Assembly: GCA_001599715.1 (NCBI GenBank) | Contig: BCHU01000001.1 | Span: 2,279,634 to 2,343,633, forward strand | Length of the DNA: 64,000 nt | DNA from: Phaeotremella fagi | Taxonomy: Eukaryota; Basidiomycota; Tremellomycetes; Tremellales; Phaeotremellaceae | Reading direction: 5' to 3' | Part shown: positions 1 to 10,807 of the stretch, piece after piece | How positions within the stretch are numbered: the first letter of the stretch is position 1 | How the letters are laid out: every line of letters begins with the position of its first letter | Position numbers and translations under genes: made by a program | The notes under the pieces: generated by a model | Database searches by the model: none | What the model was told of the DNA's origin: nothing | Seen by the model: only the letters and a program-made list of their open reading frames with translations

Positions 1-1731
1 CTGGAACTTGTTAAAGAAAGAGTCGAGGGTGAAACTATGGTTATTACTTGGTGTCAGATTGACACTAAGATCGGTAGTTTGACTGTTCATTTGGAAGAGG
101 GGAGGGTGTTTGATGCGGAGGTCTATTCTGATGAATTGGGTTTGGAGATGGATGAGTTGAAAGAGGATTCTAGGAGTAAGTGGAGAGTGTTTAGATGTTG
201 TTATGTACTGATGATTCACTTTCTAGTTAATCTTGGGAAATGGGTTCTTGCAAATTTGTTTAATGGCTTGATCAAAGCTGAAGAAAAAGAAGTTCGGGAA
301 GTGACAGCATCGATTTCACCTTCGACTACGATTTCTTCTTTGCCTAGTCTCAGTATTACTCCTCGATCACCACCCACTGCTCATGTTAGTATTGATAGAC
401 CAATGGTTGCTCCAGGTCATCGAAGACGTTCTAACACGGGTTCATTCTCGATTGGTCAAACTCCAGCAATGATAGTTCCAGGATTAGCTACTCCAGCAGC
501 TACACCTGCTTTATTACCTGACATCCCAACTCCACTCGCATCAAGTGCACCATCAGCTTCATCAGGTTGGTTGGCCATGGCGAATAAAGGTACTGCCAAC
601 GGAAACAATCTATCTGCGATTCCTGGCTCACCAGTTAATTCTTTACCTAATTCTGGTCCTCTTTCCGCACAAAACGACGCGAATAAAGATTACTTTTCTC
701 GTAAAAAGGATACCAGTCCTTCAAGAGCTGATGGTGATAAGGACAAGGCCCCACCAACTCCTAGTACTCCTGGTGGAAGTAGTGGAAGTTTCAAGAGTAA
801 ATTTAAAGGTTTCGGTAAGAAAAAAGTTGCAGAGACTCCTATGTCGACTGTTGTTGAGATTGAAAAGGAAGTTCCTGAGGAGGTGAGTTGTAACTCATTT
901 TGGCTTTATTATTCTACTAACGTCTATCTAGGTTGTTACGGAAGCAACGGCTGAGTCAATTCAACTGAATATTCTGGATACAGTTCGATCCCACGCCTTC
1001 CATCCACCTGCACCATGGGATGCACCACCTCTTTCATTTCCCCAAACAACGTCTTTACTCATCTCAGAAGAATCAAAAGATGCTGGAGCTTGGGCTGTCA
1101 CTTATCGATCACAGGTGTCATCGACTGAACGTGATATGGAAGCTTTGGAGATGAACAGTCCGTTGTGGTTGCTGGATTATCTGTTTGCTTCACGTGTTAA
1201 AATTAAGGATCCGGTTAAATTGACTTTTATTTTGGAACCTGCTAAAGATAGTGGACTTAAGACTATGCCTGAGGGGTAGGTTCTTACATTACCAAAGGAA
1301 TACGTAGTATTTACTAATTCTTACTCTTTAGAACTACACGCCTTTCTGCTAGTCGAGTCTTGAGAGCGAAGAAAATAATGGCGTTCATCTACGACAAACT
1401 AGAACTTGGACCCAACAGAGCTAGGTCAGGATCCATAGCTTCAGTTCATACAAGATCAATCGGTCCTGTAGGTACACGAAGACCAAGTGCTGCAGGTATC
1501 ACTGGAACATCACCCAATATCCCAACAACCGAAAATCAACCACTCATCAACATGACGAACGGTGACGAGACCGCTATTGATTTCTTACCTGAACAGGTTA
1601 TCGAGTTGTTCTGTGGTACCACGATCGTAGATCCTAAAATCACTTTGGCGACGTTGAAACAGTATTATGGATCTGGCGGGGACATGGTTCTGAATTATCG
1701 ATTGAAAGAGGGGATAACCCTTGTTACTTAA
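1..1731 (+). CDS. WDR48/UAF1-Duf1-Bun107-like WD-repeat protein, C-terminal part (5' end outside window)
   Basis: The reading frame is open from base 1, so the N-terminal WD40 propeller lies upstream of the window. What remains is the linker and C-terminal domain. The visible landmarks are WCQIDTKIGSLTVHLEE, then RVLRAKKIMAFIYDKLEL, and a terminal ubiquitin-like stretch ending TLATLKQYYGSGGDMVLNYR. This is the layout of the WDR48 C-terminal (DUF3337) region. In known members (human UAF1, fission yeast Bun107, budding yeast Duf1) the protein binds and activates USP1/12/46 or Ubp9-type deubiquitinases. Predicted introns are 176-226 (51 nt, in frame, so it can be read through), 883-931 and 1276-1331. 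A Ser/Pro/Thr-rich low-complexity linker lies at about 300-880. The family call is firm; the deubiquitinase partner in this organism is inferred. Confidence 0.85.
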
Positions 1732-2179
1732 ACGTGTCTTGTTGGGATACATTCTTCTCTTTTGTGGTCGTCGGTTGTAGTTTGTACAGACCCACTTTAA
1801 AATTATCTGTGAACTACATGAAATTTATACCTGTACTTCGTGTTTTTTGCCACCACCTCCGTACCGCCCCGGAAAGCTCGGAGGGAAATGTACCAGTATT
1901 GTCTGGAAAAAAGGACCATTGTCTCAAAAGAAATCTTTCTCATTTCATTATATTTTTATTCTCTTTTGATCGTCATCTTCATCATACCTCATCTCCATCT
2001 CATATCCTAGAGGACCCAGTTCAACTCGACGAGATAAGATAGTTGAATCTCTGTCACCGATTTATACGGGAAGGAAGGAAATTACTTAATAGTCTATGAC
2101 CGAGAATACCGGTTTTGCTGTGTGCTACTCTCTCCCTCAATCGACTACTATCTATTCAACAAGAGATTAATAATTCATC
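1732..2179. other. intergenic spacer, WDR48-like 3' end to Zn2Cys6 gene start
   Basis: This 448-bp spacer should hold the 3' UTR of the upstream gene and the promoter of the next gene, which lie in tandem. An open frame at 1734-2042 has no recognisable domain and I do not regard it as a gene. CT/CA-rich DNA at 1930-2010 is the only compositional feature noticed. Confidence 0.5.
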
Positions 2180-5100
2180 ATGTCTAACAATAACTATCAT
2201 AACAATATCAATAATAACAATAGGAATAATCATAACGATATAAGTCAAAGTGTTGATCAAGTGAGTAGAATCTTTCATCTCCCCCATCATCAAATTTTTC
2301 CTATCATCACGGTCCTTCCTTCTCCTTGTAGCTCTTTTAGCTTCTGGTCAATTTACTGATATACCACAGAAACCTCTTGTATCATCATATATCAATCCAT
2401 CGTCATCCACATCTTCAAACTACCAATACATTCAACCAATGGTTTATCCACCACCACCCCCTAACCCCGGTCAACCATATATACCTGGTCCGTTGATCGG
2501 TACCAACGCCAACGTCGAATCAAGAGTTCAATTACCAAGTATGACATCTTGGGCACCACCTCCAACTCATACAATCCATCCACCTCCACATGGGGAACAT
2601 TACGATAAATGGACTATTGAATTCAATCATCAACTCCAACCTCAACCACATAACAAACGTCCGTTCGATCATAAAAATCATCTGGATATCACTGCAGACG
2701 ACGAAGAAGCTGGTTTGGCATTGGCAGGGTTAGGTCTTGGTTTAGGTGTCAAAGAGATGAAGGCTAGACGGATTTCACTTGATGATCATGAGGGTTCACC
2801 GGGGGCCGTTGGGGGTACGAATAAAAAATCTAAGAAATCTAAGAAGGAGGTTAAGCCCGCTGTTAAATCTTCTGATAAAGAGAAGTTGGTTACGAAGGAA
2901 TCTAAAAAAAGTTGTTCGGAATGTAGAAGATTGAAAGCTAAATGTGACAGACAGTTTCCTTGTTCTAACTGTGAGTATTTTCTTTTGATTAGCATTAGTC
3001 GATGTTGACTAATCAACTTTAGGTCGACGTCGTGGTTGTGCGGCTGTTTGTCCGGATGGTGATTTGAGTTGTATGCAGGGTAAACGTTTGGTTTTGGCTT
3101 CGACAGAATCTTTGCATAATAGGGTATGTTCGATTACCCCTTTCATAGACTTACGACTGACATTCGATTAGATCGCACAATTGGAAACAGCTTTGTTTCA
3201 AGCTCATTCCAAAACTGGTGATAAATCTAGTCATCCCCTCCTAGGTCCTCAATTCCTTGATGGTGGTCTCACAAACGGATCACCAGAATTACTAGCTACA
3301 GCTACAAACAATGGTGGACCGATTTCATCGACTACTACGGAGAAAGAATCTTCCAAATCACCTAAATCTAATCGAGATCAATCGTCTTCGTCCAGTTATG
3401 AACTTGTCACTCCACCACTTGTTCATTCCGGTCTTGAGCATGATAGTGTTGGTGGTAAAGGACGGATGGCTTTGGATTTGTTGCTCAATGAAGATGCTGT
3501 TGCTGAAGGGAAACGTGAAGATGAGTGGGTTGGAGAAAATGCTGCTCCTGCATTGATTGTAAGTGTTCAATAGGGGATGATAGAATTCTCACTGACCTTA
3601 ATCCAGGTTGGTGCAGCTTCTACCGGCCAAGAAAATGGCGATCGTAGACTTATAGTCGAAAGACTTAAAAAGATTCTACGGGTCCTCCCACCTCGTGAGG
3701 AAGCTCGAGAAAGAGCGGTCAGTTTTTGGAATTCTTCGCTGTGGTATCAAAACATATTGAAAAAGGAGGAATACGACGAGATATACGAACCTGCAGTTTA
3801 CGCTCCTACACCAGCTAATCCCCTTTCACCACATAAGCTAGCTTGCGTCCTCATGGTCCTTACTCTTGAATGCTACTTGGACATCTCGACAGATATTGAA
3901 AATCCAGCTGTTGCTTCGTACTGGGATGCTGCTCAACAATGTTTCGACACTCGATTTGGTTGGGCGGCGACCGTACCCGGTGTTCAAGCTTTGGCACTGA
4001 TGACATTATTTGTAGGATTTGGATGGCGAGGTGCAAGAGCTTCCAACTTTTATTGGCTTAGGTTGATGACTTCAGCAGCTCAACAACTTGGTTTACATAA
4101 AGATCCTCATCCGTCTCTACCTGAAGATGAACGTGAATTCCGAAGACGAGTTTTCCATGAGTTATTCACGATCGATTGTTTGATCAGTTTAACTCATGGT
4201 CAAAGAACTGCTATTCAATTGGAAAACATTGAAACTGCTTATCCAACTACGATGACTCATTTGGCATTCACCAAATACGAATACATGAGAACAGTTAAAA
4301 GTGCTGTTATCGATATTGGACTTCGATCAGATTCGTCACCGGCAACTCAAGAACAGATAACGAATGTTGAACAGAATTTAATGAAATTCGATGTCACTAC
4401 TTCAGCTTCAATGCATTGTCCCGCTTTATCTGGTCAACCACTACCTCCACCAGCTAGTGATCCAACATATCTAGATGTCACCGGTATGATCTTAAGCTCA
4501 ACCTCACTTTGTCATTACAAAGCTATGATGTTTCTTTACAGACCATCGTTACGTCGATTGATCTCGCGAATCAGATCATCAATCCAAAACAACACTCAAC
4601 CTGTTATCGATAACGTAGACCGACACGTTATCACAATGACTTATGGTGCTTGTCATTCCATCATCCTTTCTTCAATGTACATTGCCAGAACTCAACCCAG
4701 GTTATCTGCTCGATCTTGGTTCGTCTGGGTTCAAACATTCAGTGCGGCAGTTTCCATCGCGGCTATTGCTATTTGGTGCGGCCCTTATCTTGAAACTGAA
4801 TTTATCAGTAGTGCTTACAAAGAATTATCGGAGGCTTGTGATATGATCACGGAGAATGGTTCGACTAGAAGTTTAGGTGTTGTGGTGTGTTATACTGTTT
4901 TTCAATTGAAAAGATTAAAGCTGATTTAGATCTTTTTATAGTCGCTCTTGCCCGTACTTAAATCACTTGTTTCTAATCGTTATCCACAAGTTATCAATCA
5001 AGATCCTAGATCCGTTAATATATCTTCTGAAGGTGAAGATATGTTATTCGCTTTGTTAGGTGGACAAGTGAATGTATTGGATAACAAATCATCAAATCAA

Positions 5101-5439
5101 ACTCAGTCTCAATCTCAATCACAACCACTCATCAATCAATACCATCAAACCCAACCTCAATACGATCCATCACTCACCAACCAAATATACAGAATCCCAG
5201 ATCAAGTCCAACTCCCGCTAGTCCATCATGTCCCCAACCCCATCCCTGATGGGTTCATCTATCAACACAACGATATCAATCAACTTGCACCTCCTCAACA
5301 ACATCAAATTCAGAATGAACTCGACCCTACGCTTTTATGGGCTAGATTACAGACCTTCTATGAACCTACACCACCTGGTTGGGGGGTTTTTGAGTCACAC
5401 GATAACATGGGATATAACGAGTTTGGCGGGATGTTTTGA
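2180..5439 (+). CDS. fungal-specific Zn2Cys6 transcription factor
   Basis: This is a DNA-binding regulator. The binuclear zinc cluster is split by an intron: CSECRRLKAKCDRQFPCSNC, then GRRRGCAAVCPDGDLSC (about 2911-3075). The central region carries the fungal_trans middle-homology domain: PHKLACVLMVLTLECYL, then GLHKDPHPSLPEDEREFRRR near 4090-4150, followed by HELFTIDCLISLTHGQR. The start at 2180 begins an Asn-rich tail. Exon 1 joins in phase 0 across a 109-nt intron (2261-2369), longer than most here. Further introns lie near 2970-3022, 3124-3170, 3561-3606 and 4885-4941. The C-terminal exon is Gln/Pro-rich (QSQSQSQP), a typical activation-domain composition. The protein is about 980 residues. 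The target genes cannot be read from the sequence, and I do not recognise an orthologue. Confidence 0.85.
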
Positions 5440-5569
5440 TGATTCGTCGTCTTAACTTTTTTTTAAGTTGTCTTGACAAGTTGAGAATTGGTTGAATTGA
5501 ATCGTTTGTATTCATTAGATTTGATACAGTTTGTACGAAAAATGTAGATACAATGTAAAGATACAACCT

Positions 5570-7507
5570 CTATTTCAATATCTGTTGCGAACCTAATCCC
5601 GAATCTATATCTATATCTAAACCTAGGTCAAGCTTGACTTGATCAATCTTCTTACCCAGAACGTATTCGTTAACGAATTCGCGTTCTTCATCGTTCAAAA
5701 ACGACAGGGAGCTTTGATTAAAAAATTCAGATTCAGAAATCATGACAACAGAATCCGACAGCAGTTTCAGCACTGGTTGAAACAGAATCTCTGCTTTCGA
5801 CCAACGATACCTATTCTGATTCAGAGATGAAGAAGCGACCAATGTGATCTCCCCCCCCTGGTCGTTGAATTCAATCTCTCCAGATATCTTCGACAGCGGT
5901 AATCTAATCCTGATATTCGAATTTGAATATGGTAAGAAAGTATACGGCGATCGAAGAAGATGTAGATAGAAAGATAAAGATGTCCATTCAGGGAAGATCT
6001 GATATCTCGTTCGAAGCGAAGTTGATTGTCGTTGTCGATATTGAATCGTCGAACTCTGTCCAAACAACCTATCTAATTTCTGGTGTTGGATACGTCTTCT
6101 ATATCTGATGATCCCAGTTGTTATTATGTCTATCGTCCGTTCGTTGGGTGTTATTTCCCATTCGTTCAGGACGTAGACTATTAATGCCAAGTCTGGGTTC
6201 GGGGTTTGGAAGATATAACTGAATAAACTGTTTATCAAGTTTGTCGTTATTATTTTGGGATTGTTTTGGGATTGTTGGAGAAGAATTTGGAGTCGTTCAC
6301 GGATCGGGGTGGGGTCGACATTCGATTTCCTTAGTTTGAAATATGAAATCCAGGATTCTGTATCGGGTTCGAGGTTCGTTGATGTATGCTCGTTCTCAAG
6401 ACCTTTCACCATCATTCCCCAAATTCCTAAAGCCGTTGTATGATTCTCAGCGACCCTTTCAGACGTCATCCAAGCGTTCAGAAATTCAATCGAAAATTTG
6501 TCATGTCCCTCAACGAATTCACTGAGATCTTCAGCTAATTTAGATGGAATTCTTGAATTGATCCTAGGTCCACTTCTGATATCGTTCAATGAAGTTGTCG
6601 TTTTCTTCAAACGTGTCGAAGTCCAAAGTGAAAGAACCGTTATATAGCATCTCGTGATAGATTTAATTTCTTTCGAAGTAAATTGCGTTTTACCGCTTGG
6701 ATTGGAAATGGATCTGGACTCTTGAACCATTTTCTTGAATTCACCAAGTATTTTGATGGATTTCCTAAATTCCCCTTGTTTTGAATGAGAAAACAAAATC
6801 ACATCCCATAGATCCCATGACCAATCTTTGGGATCTTCTTTGTTATCAAGCTTCATACAATCCTGAATCATTTTTAAAATTTCGTTCGGTTTGGCTCCGG
6901 CATCGTTGATTAATGAACGTAATATCGTCGTTAAGAGAATGGTGTCGACTTTATTCGGTAGATATGGAAGTAGATCCTGGATGGTAGATAAAGATGAAGA
7001 TTTGGAGGTTCGGTTCGTGTTTGTATTTGAGGATTTGATGATTTGGGTGAGTAAAATTGGATGAGGGGAGATGTTTTCTTTCGATTGAGAGGATAAAAGT
7101 GTGATAGCTGCCGATAAACCAATGGGATAATTCAAGAACGTAGTGATAAGTTTCTGGTATTGCAATGAACGTAGGTGAATTGATTTCGGTCCAGGATTCT
7201 CGACCAGTGGATAAGATCTAAGTTTATAGATAGTAAGATCCAAAGCCTTCTTCAGAGAGACTTCATCCTCGTTCTCAAGTAACTTTTTTATCCTAGGTAT
7301 CAACCTATCAACGTTCAGTCCTCTTGATTGGATTCTTCTCTGGGAGCTAGATGGTACTGGGGAAGGGAGAGGTATCGGGTGTTGATATACATGTTCGACA
7401 GGTTTTGATGTTGCTGTCAATAAAATCTTTCCAAGGGGGAATGGTGGTCTTTGATTCCTTGGAATATGAGATTCGATGAGAGATAAGATTGGTTGAGTTA
7501 ACCTCAT
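5570..7507 (-). CDS. uncharacterised 645-residue protein, probably mitochondrial, PPR/TPR-like helical repeats
   Basis: A single uninterrupted exon of 645 codons, unusual in this intron-rich window. The N-terminus (MRLTQPILSLIESHIPRNQR) is basic and amphipathic without acidic residues early on, which fits a mitochondrial presequence. The middle contains helix pairs spaced like pentatricopeptide repeats, for example WDLWDVILFSHSKQGEFRKS, then LNAWMTSERVAENHTTALGI and FQTPNPDLALIVYVLNEWE. Fungal PPR-like proteins commonly act on mitochondrial RNA, but that role is inferred from repeat style only. No catalytic motif is seen. The C-terminus ends in an Asp/Leu-rich tail. A plain alpha-helical protein of another kind remains possible. 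Confidence 0.6.
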   Translation of the reverse strand: MRLTQPILSLIESHIPRNQRPPFPLGKILLTATSKPVEHVYQHPIPLPSPVPSSSQRRIQSRGLNVDRLIPRIKKLLENEDEVSLKKALDLTIYKLRSYPLVENPGPKSIHLRSLQYQKLITTFLNYPIGLSAAITLLSSQSKENISPHPILLTQIIKSSNTNTNRTSKSSSLSTIQDLLPYLPNKVDTILLTTILRSLINDAGAKPNEILKMIQDCMKLDNKEDPKDWSWDLWDVILFSHSKQGEFRKSIKILGEFKKMVQESRSISNPSGKTQFTSKEIKSITRCYITVLSLWTSTRLKKTTTSLNDIRSGPRINSRIPSKLAEDLSEFVEGHDKFSIEFLNAWMTSERVAENHTTALGIWGMMVKGLENEHTSTNLEPDTESWISYFKLRKSNVDPTPIRERLQILLQQSQNNPKIITTNLINSLFSYIFQTPNPDLALIVYVLNEWEITPNERTIDIITTGIIRYRRRIQHQKLDRLFGQSSTIQYRQRQSTSLRTRYQIFPEWTSLSFYLHLLRSPYTFLPYSNSNIRIRLPLSKISGEIEFNDQGGEITLVASSSLNQNRYRWSKAEILFQPVLKLLSDSVVMISESEFFNQSSLSFLNDEEREFVNEYVLGKKIDQVKLDLGLDIDIDSGLGSQQILK

Positions 7508-7600
7508 CGTGATCGTTCTAAGACTTTACTGAGCACTTTCAAGTTGTTTTTGTTGTTATTTAAATCATTGAATTTGATGTTGTAGAAATTGAAAATTGGA

Positions 7601-8681
7601 TTAAAAACAACAAATTTCATTTCGATCAAGTGGCATTTTTTCTGGTGGCAAAATGACCTTCTCCAAGTACAAGTACAAAACCCTACTCCCCCAGCGTCCC
7701 CCACGCATCCTTATCAGAAGTATCACTCCCCCCTTTTCCTGTCTCTCATCGAAAGTTAAGAAATCATTAGGATGACTGAAATCAATATCGTTTTTTGTCC
7801 ATCCGTTATTCCCAAATAAGAGGCATTGGATGTTTGATCTTTCATCGGTTAAGAAAGGAAGGTGATTGGGGTATTGGTCGTCTATGAAGATGTTTGCACC
7901 TATCTCTTGCGCTTTCTGGTCGTAGGTTTCAGTCAGTTATCCGAATGTCTGTATTGTCGACGCAAGATGCTCACTTGGTATTTGATTTTTGGGGTGACTA
8001 ATCCTCGACGTGTATCTGCCATTAGTCTCAAGATCCTTTGATCTTGTCTGATATTTGGACTGTCATAAACCTTAGGAATCACGAGTTTTCCATCTTCACC
8101 CACAGTCAACGACTCCTTCCTATTGCGCTGTTGCTGACTCGAACTTTTCTCTTGTATTGTATAAATAATCCTCTCAATATCTTTTCCTTTTCCGACTGTG
8201 ATACCTATTTTCTCTAGGGAGGTGAGTATGAAATTTTCTGTGATTGGTGAACGGGTCGTAATTATGTAAAGTTTGTATCCCATTGCTCGAAGTTGAAGAA
8301 GTGAGTCTTTTAGTTTTGGTTGCATGAAAACTGGAGTTCCTTCAATCTCTTTGATGATTTTTGAGATCACTGAATACAATGTGAGCTTATGAAAATGATA
8401 TTTGGTTACAAGCAAGTGCACATACTTGATGCACTCCCGAAACCTCTGTTGTGGAACATGGCACTTGACTCTAGGTCATCTCTGTTACGTCGTGTTATTA
8501 GGATCTACTGTTGTTTGCAAGGTCTTCCCACTCACACAGTCAGGTCAAGTCCAAACTTCTCATTCATCCCTCTAACTAGTGCTTCAGCCCCTTGAGACAT
8601 CGTATCGTCGAAATCGATAGCAATCACCTTTTGATTGTTCTGTTCCTCGACGTTGACGAAATTCGTTGGATTCGGGGGCAT
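7601..8681 (-). CDS. HAD-superfamily phosphatase-like protein
   Basis: Four exons can be assembled from the start at 8681. Exon 1 carries the HAD nucleophile motif in VIAIDFDDTMSQGAE (DxDxT). Exon 3 carries motif II in GYKLYIITTRSPITE. Exon 4 carries the acidic motif in GANIFIDDQYPNHLPFL. That is the order seen in HAD-fold hydrolases related to the 5'-nucleotidase/phosphoglycolate-phosphatase groups; the substrate is not predictable. Predicted introns are the GTGAGT..AACAG intron near 8490-8544, the GTATGT intron near 8374-8430, and the GTGAGC intron near 7917-7973. The final frame is uncertain. As read it stays open to TAA at 7601-7603, but one extra G in the six-G run near 7728 would instead end it at TAG 7683-7685 with a plausible acidic tail. 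Confidence 0.7.
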
Positions 8682-8948
8682 ACTACAGTATAAGATTGGA
8701 CAGGTATAATTCCTTCACTGGGACGGAAAGACAAGAAATTCTTTTAGTTGAGGTTGATTTCACCTCATTGCGCTCATATCAGGACTATGGAAGTTCACTT
8801 GCACAGCTCAAAGGAGACTTCCATTCAGTTTCAGTACAATGTAGAATACATAGGAGTGCAGTCACTTTGTCCATAAAATCAATGTCTGTTCTCAAAACTA
8901 GTGACGCAGTTGATCGGCAGATACATATAGTACAACATGGACATAAAC

Positions 8949-9524
8949 TTATACCGTTCTATCAGTGTCAGTAAAACCAATCGTACAATATTCTTCGGAA
9001 ACAGCGGAACCCGCTTGCATTCTCCTAGCTTTTTTCGCTTTAACAATCTCACTGATATCTAAAATCTTGCTAACGATCCCCACAGTCTCCGCTCCGGTAA
9101 CATTAGCAGCAGTGATCGGTGGTGCCAGATCCTTGTAATAACCACTGTAACAAAAATACTTTTCTCGTTTGTAGTGCGCTGTCCAGTAATAAAGAGCGTC
9201 CATCATGGCACTAGCTGTATGTTCTCTCGTCCACGAGCTCCCAATATTGACTTCATACTTGTAGAATTCACTGTATTTACCTTTCCCAACGAAAGCTTTA
9301 CTGAGAATAGCGTGATCTAAAATATCGTACGAGATCACAATCTCTTTAGATTGGCATATGGCGTAAAGTCGATCTGGGTGTTGATTGAGTTGAAAAAGAT
9401 GATAGACTTCAGTTTCATTTTCTTGGATTACGTCGGTTAGCATACGACCTGAACAGAACATCCAGGAAGCTGTTGTTGAATCGAAGTAGTATTCTGTGGC
9501 GGATTTAGGCGATTCATTCGACAT
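8949..9524 (-). CDS. orphan 191-residue protein, intron-less
   Basis: This is an uninterrupted frame from ATG at 9524 to TAA at 8949. I do not recognise the family. The protein is soluble-looking, with no signal peptide or membrane segment, and is rich in aromatic residues (EYYFDSTTASWMFCSG, then ALYYWTAHYKREKYFCYSGY). It ends in an Ala/Lys-rich helix and a polar tail. It lies in tandem, on the same strand, with two other small intron-less orphans (9916-10398 and 10808-11344). A SKEIVISYDIL stretch loosely resembles the NKIILVSYPRVF stretch of the next gene, but too weakly to claim homology. Codon use and aromatic composition look natural, so I treat it as a real gene of unknown function. Confidence 0.55.
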   Translation of the reverse strand: MSNESPKSATEYYFDSTTASWMFCSGRMLTDVIQENETEVYHLFQLNQHPDRLYAICQSKEIVISYDILDHAILSKAFVGKGKYSEFYKYEVNIGSSWTREHTASAMMDALYYWTAHYKREKYFCYSGYYKDLAPPITAANVTGAETVGIVSKILDISEIVKAKKARRMQAGSAVSEEYCTIGFTDTDRTV

Positions 9525-9915
9525 TTTACTTTGGTTTTTGTTGTGAGGTGATAAAGCTCAAGGCTGATTGCCCGACTTTTGTCTCTGTATGGATCGGTGG
9601 GTACACTTTAAAAGAGGAACAGGTTTGCTGTATTGTACCTAAAGTAGTGATGATTCTCCGAATCATGCTCCGCACAATTGAGGTCCTTCTCAGAAGTACA
9701 AATATTGCGAATTTCATGAAACTACAATACATTAACTATGAAAGGAGGACATTCCTTGACCTATTTGAAGAATATGTTTAAAGAACAACCGTTGAAAGTG
9801 AAGCATGAATGATCCCAGGTAAATTCTCACCCATTATTGTAACTTTCATCGTGTACAGTATATTCACATGTCTACATTTTTATACAAAAGCTCATCGACT
9901 TCTACTTCCCCTGTC
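9525..9915. other. spacer between two orphan genes
   Basis: A 391-bp spacer serving as upstream region of the 8949-9524 gene and 3' region of the 9916-10398 gene. A plus-strand frame at 9548-9781 was considered and not accepted. No motif was recognised. Confidence 0.4.
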
Positions 9916-10398
9916 TCAGTACGGATCCAATTCTGACTTCTGACTAAGGAACGTATCTACTAGTTCATTTGCAATACGTTTCGTAGTTCCAACTACATAG
10001 CAGTTTGTGAGACACCCTTGTTTGTTGATTTGTGAAGCCAAACTTTCCATGATGCCTGACATACCATCCAACATCCACTGAACCTTCTCTTCTAAGCTAA
10101 GACAGGTTGACGGATCGTCGTTTGAGTCTGTTGAGGGGCTGCTTTCAGCTGTCGGGAGGGACTCGAAATATTGTGCCATCACACGTGAGACTGCATCACC
10201 AGTGGTATCTAGATAGCGTTCAATAACCGGAAGGAGCGATCTTGGTGTCGGGAGTTTTGTACCTTTTTCAGTGACCACTTCAAGACGACCTTCGAAGACC
10301 CTTGGATAACTGACGAGAATAATTTTGTTATCGAGGTAGGCAGTTATGCAATCGTCTATAACTTTCTGTTTCTTTTCGGAAGCTGTATAACTTGACAT
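9916..10398 (-). CDS. orphan small protein, paralogue of the 10808-11344 gene
   Basis: This protein of about 160 residues has no recognised domain. The chosen start (ATG 10398) aligns with the paralogue: SEKKQKVIDDCITAYLDNK here matches TEKKQKIIDECIEAYLDKN there, and both continue into V.YP..F.GR. The match resumes near the C-terminus: MESLASQINKQGCLTNCYVV and GTTKRIANELVDTF here, against MEYYASKLNRGSEGTTSICV and GTTESVATELWKTL there. An in-frame ATG at 10467 would add 23 residues without support from the paralogue. There is no intron, signal peptide or transmembrane segment, which suggests a cytosolic or nuclear protein. The middle section, rich in Ser/Thr/Asp, is not conserved between the copies. 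Function is unknown; the duplication itself supports that it is a gene. Confidence 0.6.
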   Translation of the reverse strand: MSSYTASEKKQKVIDDCITAYLDNKIILVSYPRVFEGRLEVVTEKGTKLPTPRSLLPVIERYLDTTGDAVSRVMAQYFESLPTAESSPSTDSNDDPSTCLSLEEKVQWMLDGMSGIMESLASQINKQGCLTNCYVVGTTKRIANELVDTFLSQKSELDPY

Positions 10399-10807
10399 AA
10401 CTGGTTGAAGGTGAAATATGAGGTTGAGTTGGTCTCTGAGAGTCGCACGGAATGAGGCATACTGCATTTATATAGCCAGAGATAAGTTCACCCGCTACAA
10501 AGGATAATATCTAAAGAGGCTGTCGAAACACTTGCTGATTTTGAATTTTCGAAATCCACGATACACAGCATTTTGATCGAAAGATGGGTGGTGTAATGCC
10601 TGTTTCACTCGAGAGCTGGGACTCTATGCTGGAGGCATCAATGGGGATGACGCACTGATTTGAAAATACCAGCGATAATACAAGATCATATAAATGTACA
10701 GATGTAACTAAGAACCCTATTCCATGACGTGTATTACCTACATGTACTCTAGCTACTTTACAAGTATCTCCCATAACCACTCATTCTCACACTGGTACTC
10801 CTTCGTA
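10399..10807. other. spacer between the two orphan paralogues
   Basis: A 409-bp spacer. A minus-strand frame at 10511-10780 (89 codons) shows no resemblance to either neighbour and is probably chance. Nothing else was recognised. Confidence 0.4.

Noticed and set aside
545..886. Plus-strand 113-codon frame
   Set aside because: It overlaps the WDR48-like exon in another frame and has a low-complexity composition; a shadow frame.
8666..8974. Plus-strand 102-codon frame between the HAD gene and the orphan
   Set aside because: It overlaps the HAD start on the opposite strand and the orphan 3' end, and has no recognisable feature.
9548..9781. Plus-strand 77-codon frame upstream of an orphan gene
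   Set aside because: Short, in the divergent spacer, with no motif or paralogue; probably chance.
10511..10780. Minus-strand 89-codon frame between orphan paralogues
   Set aside because: Tested as a possible third paralogue; shares none of the EKKQK, AYLD or VGTT blocks.
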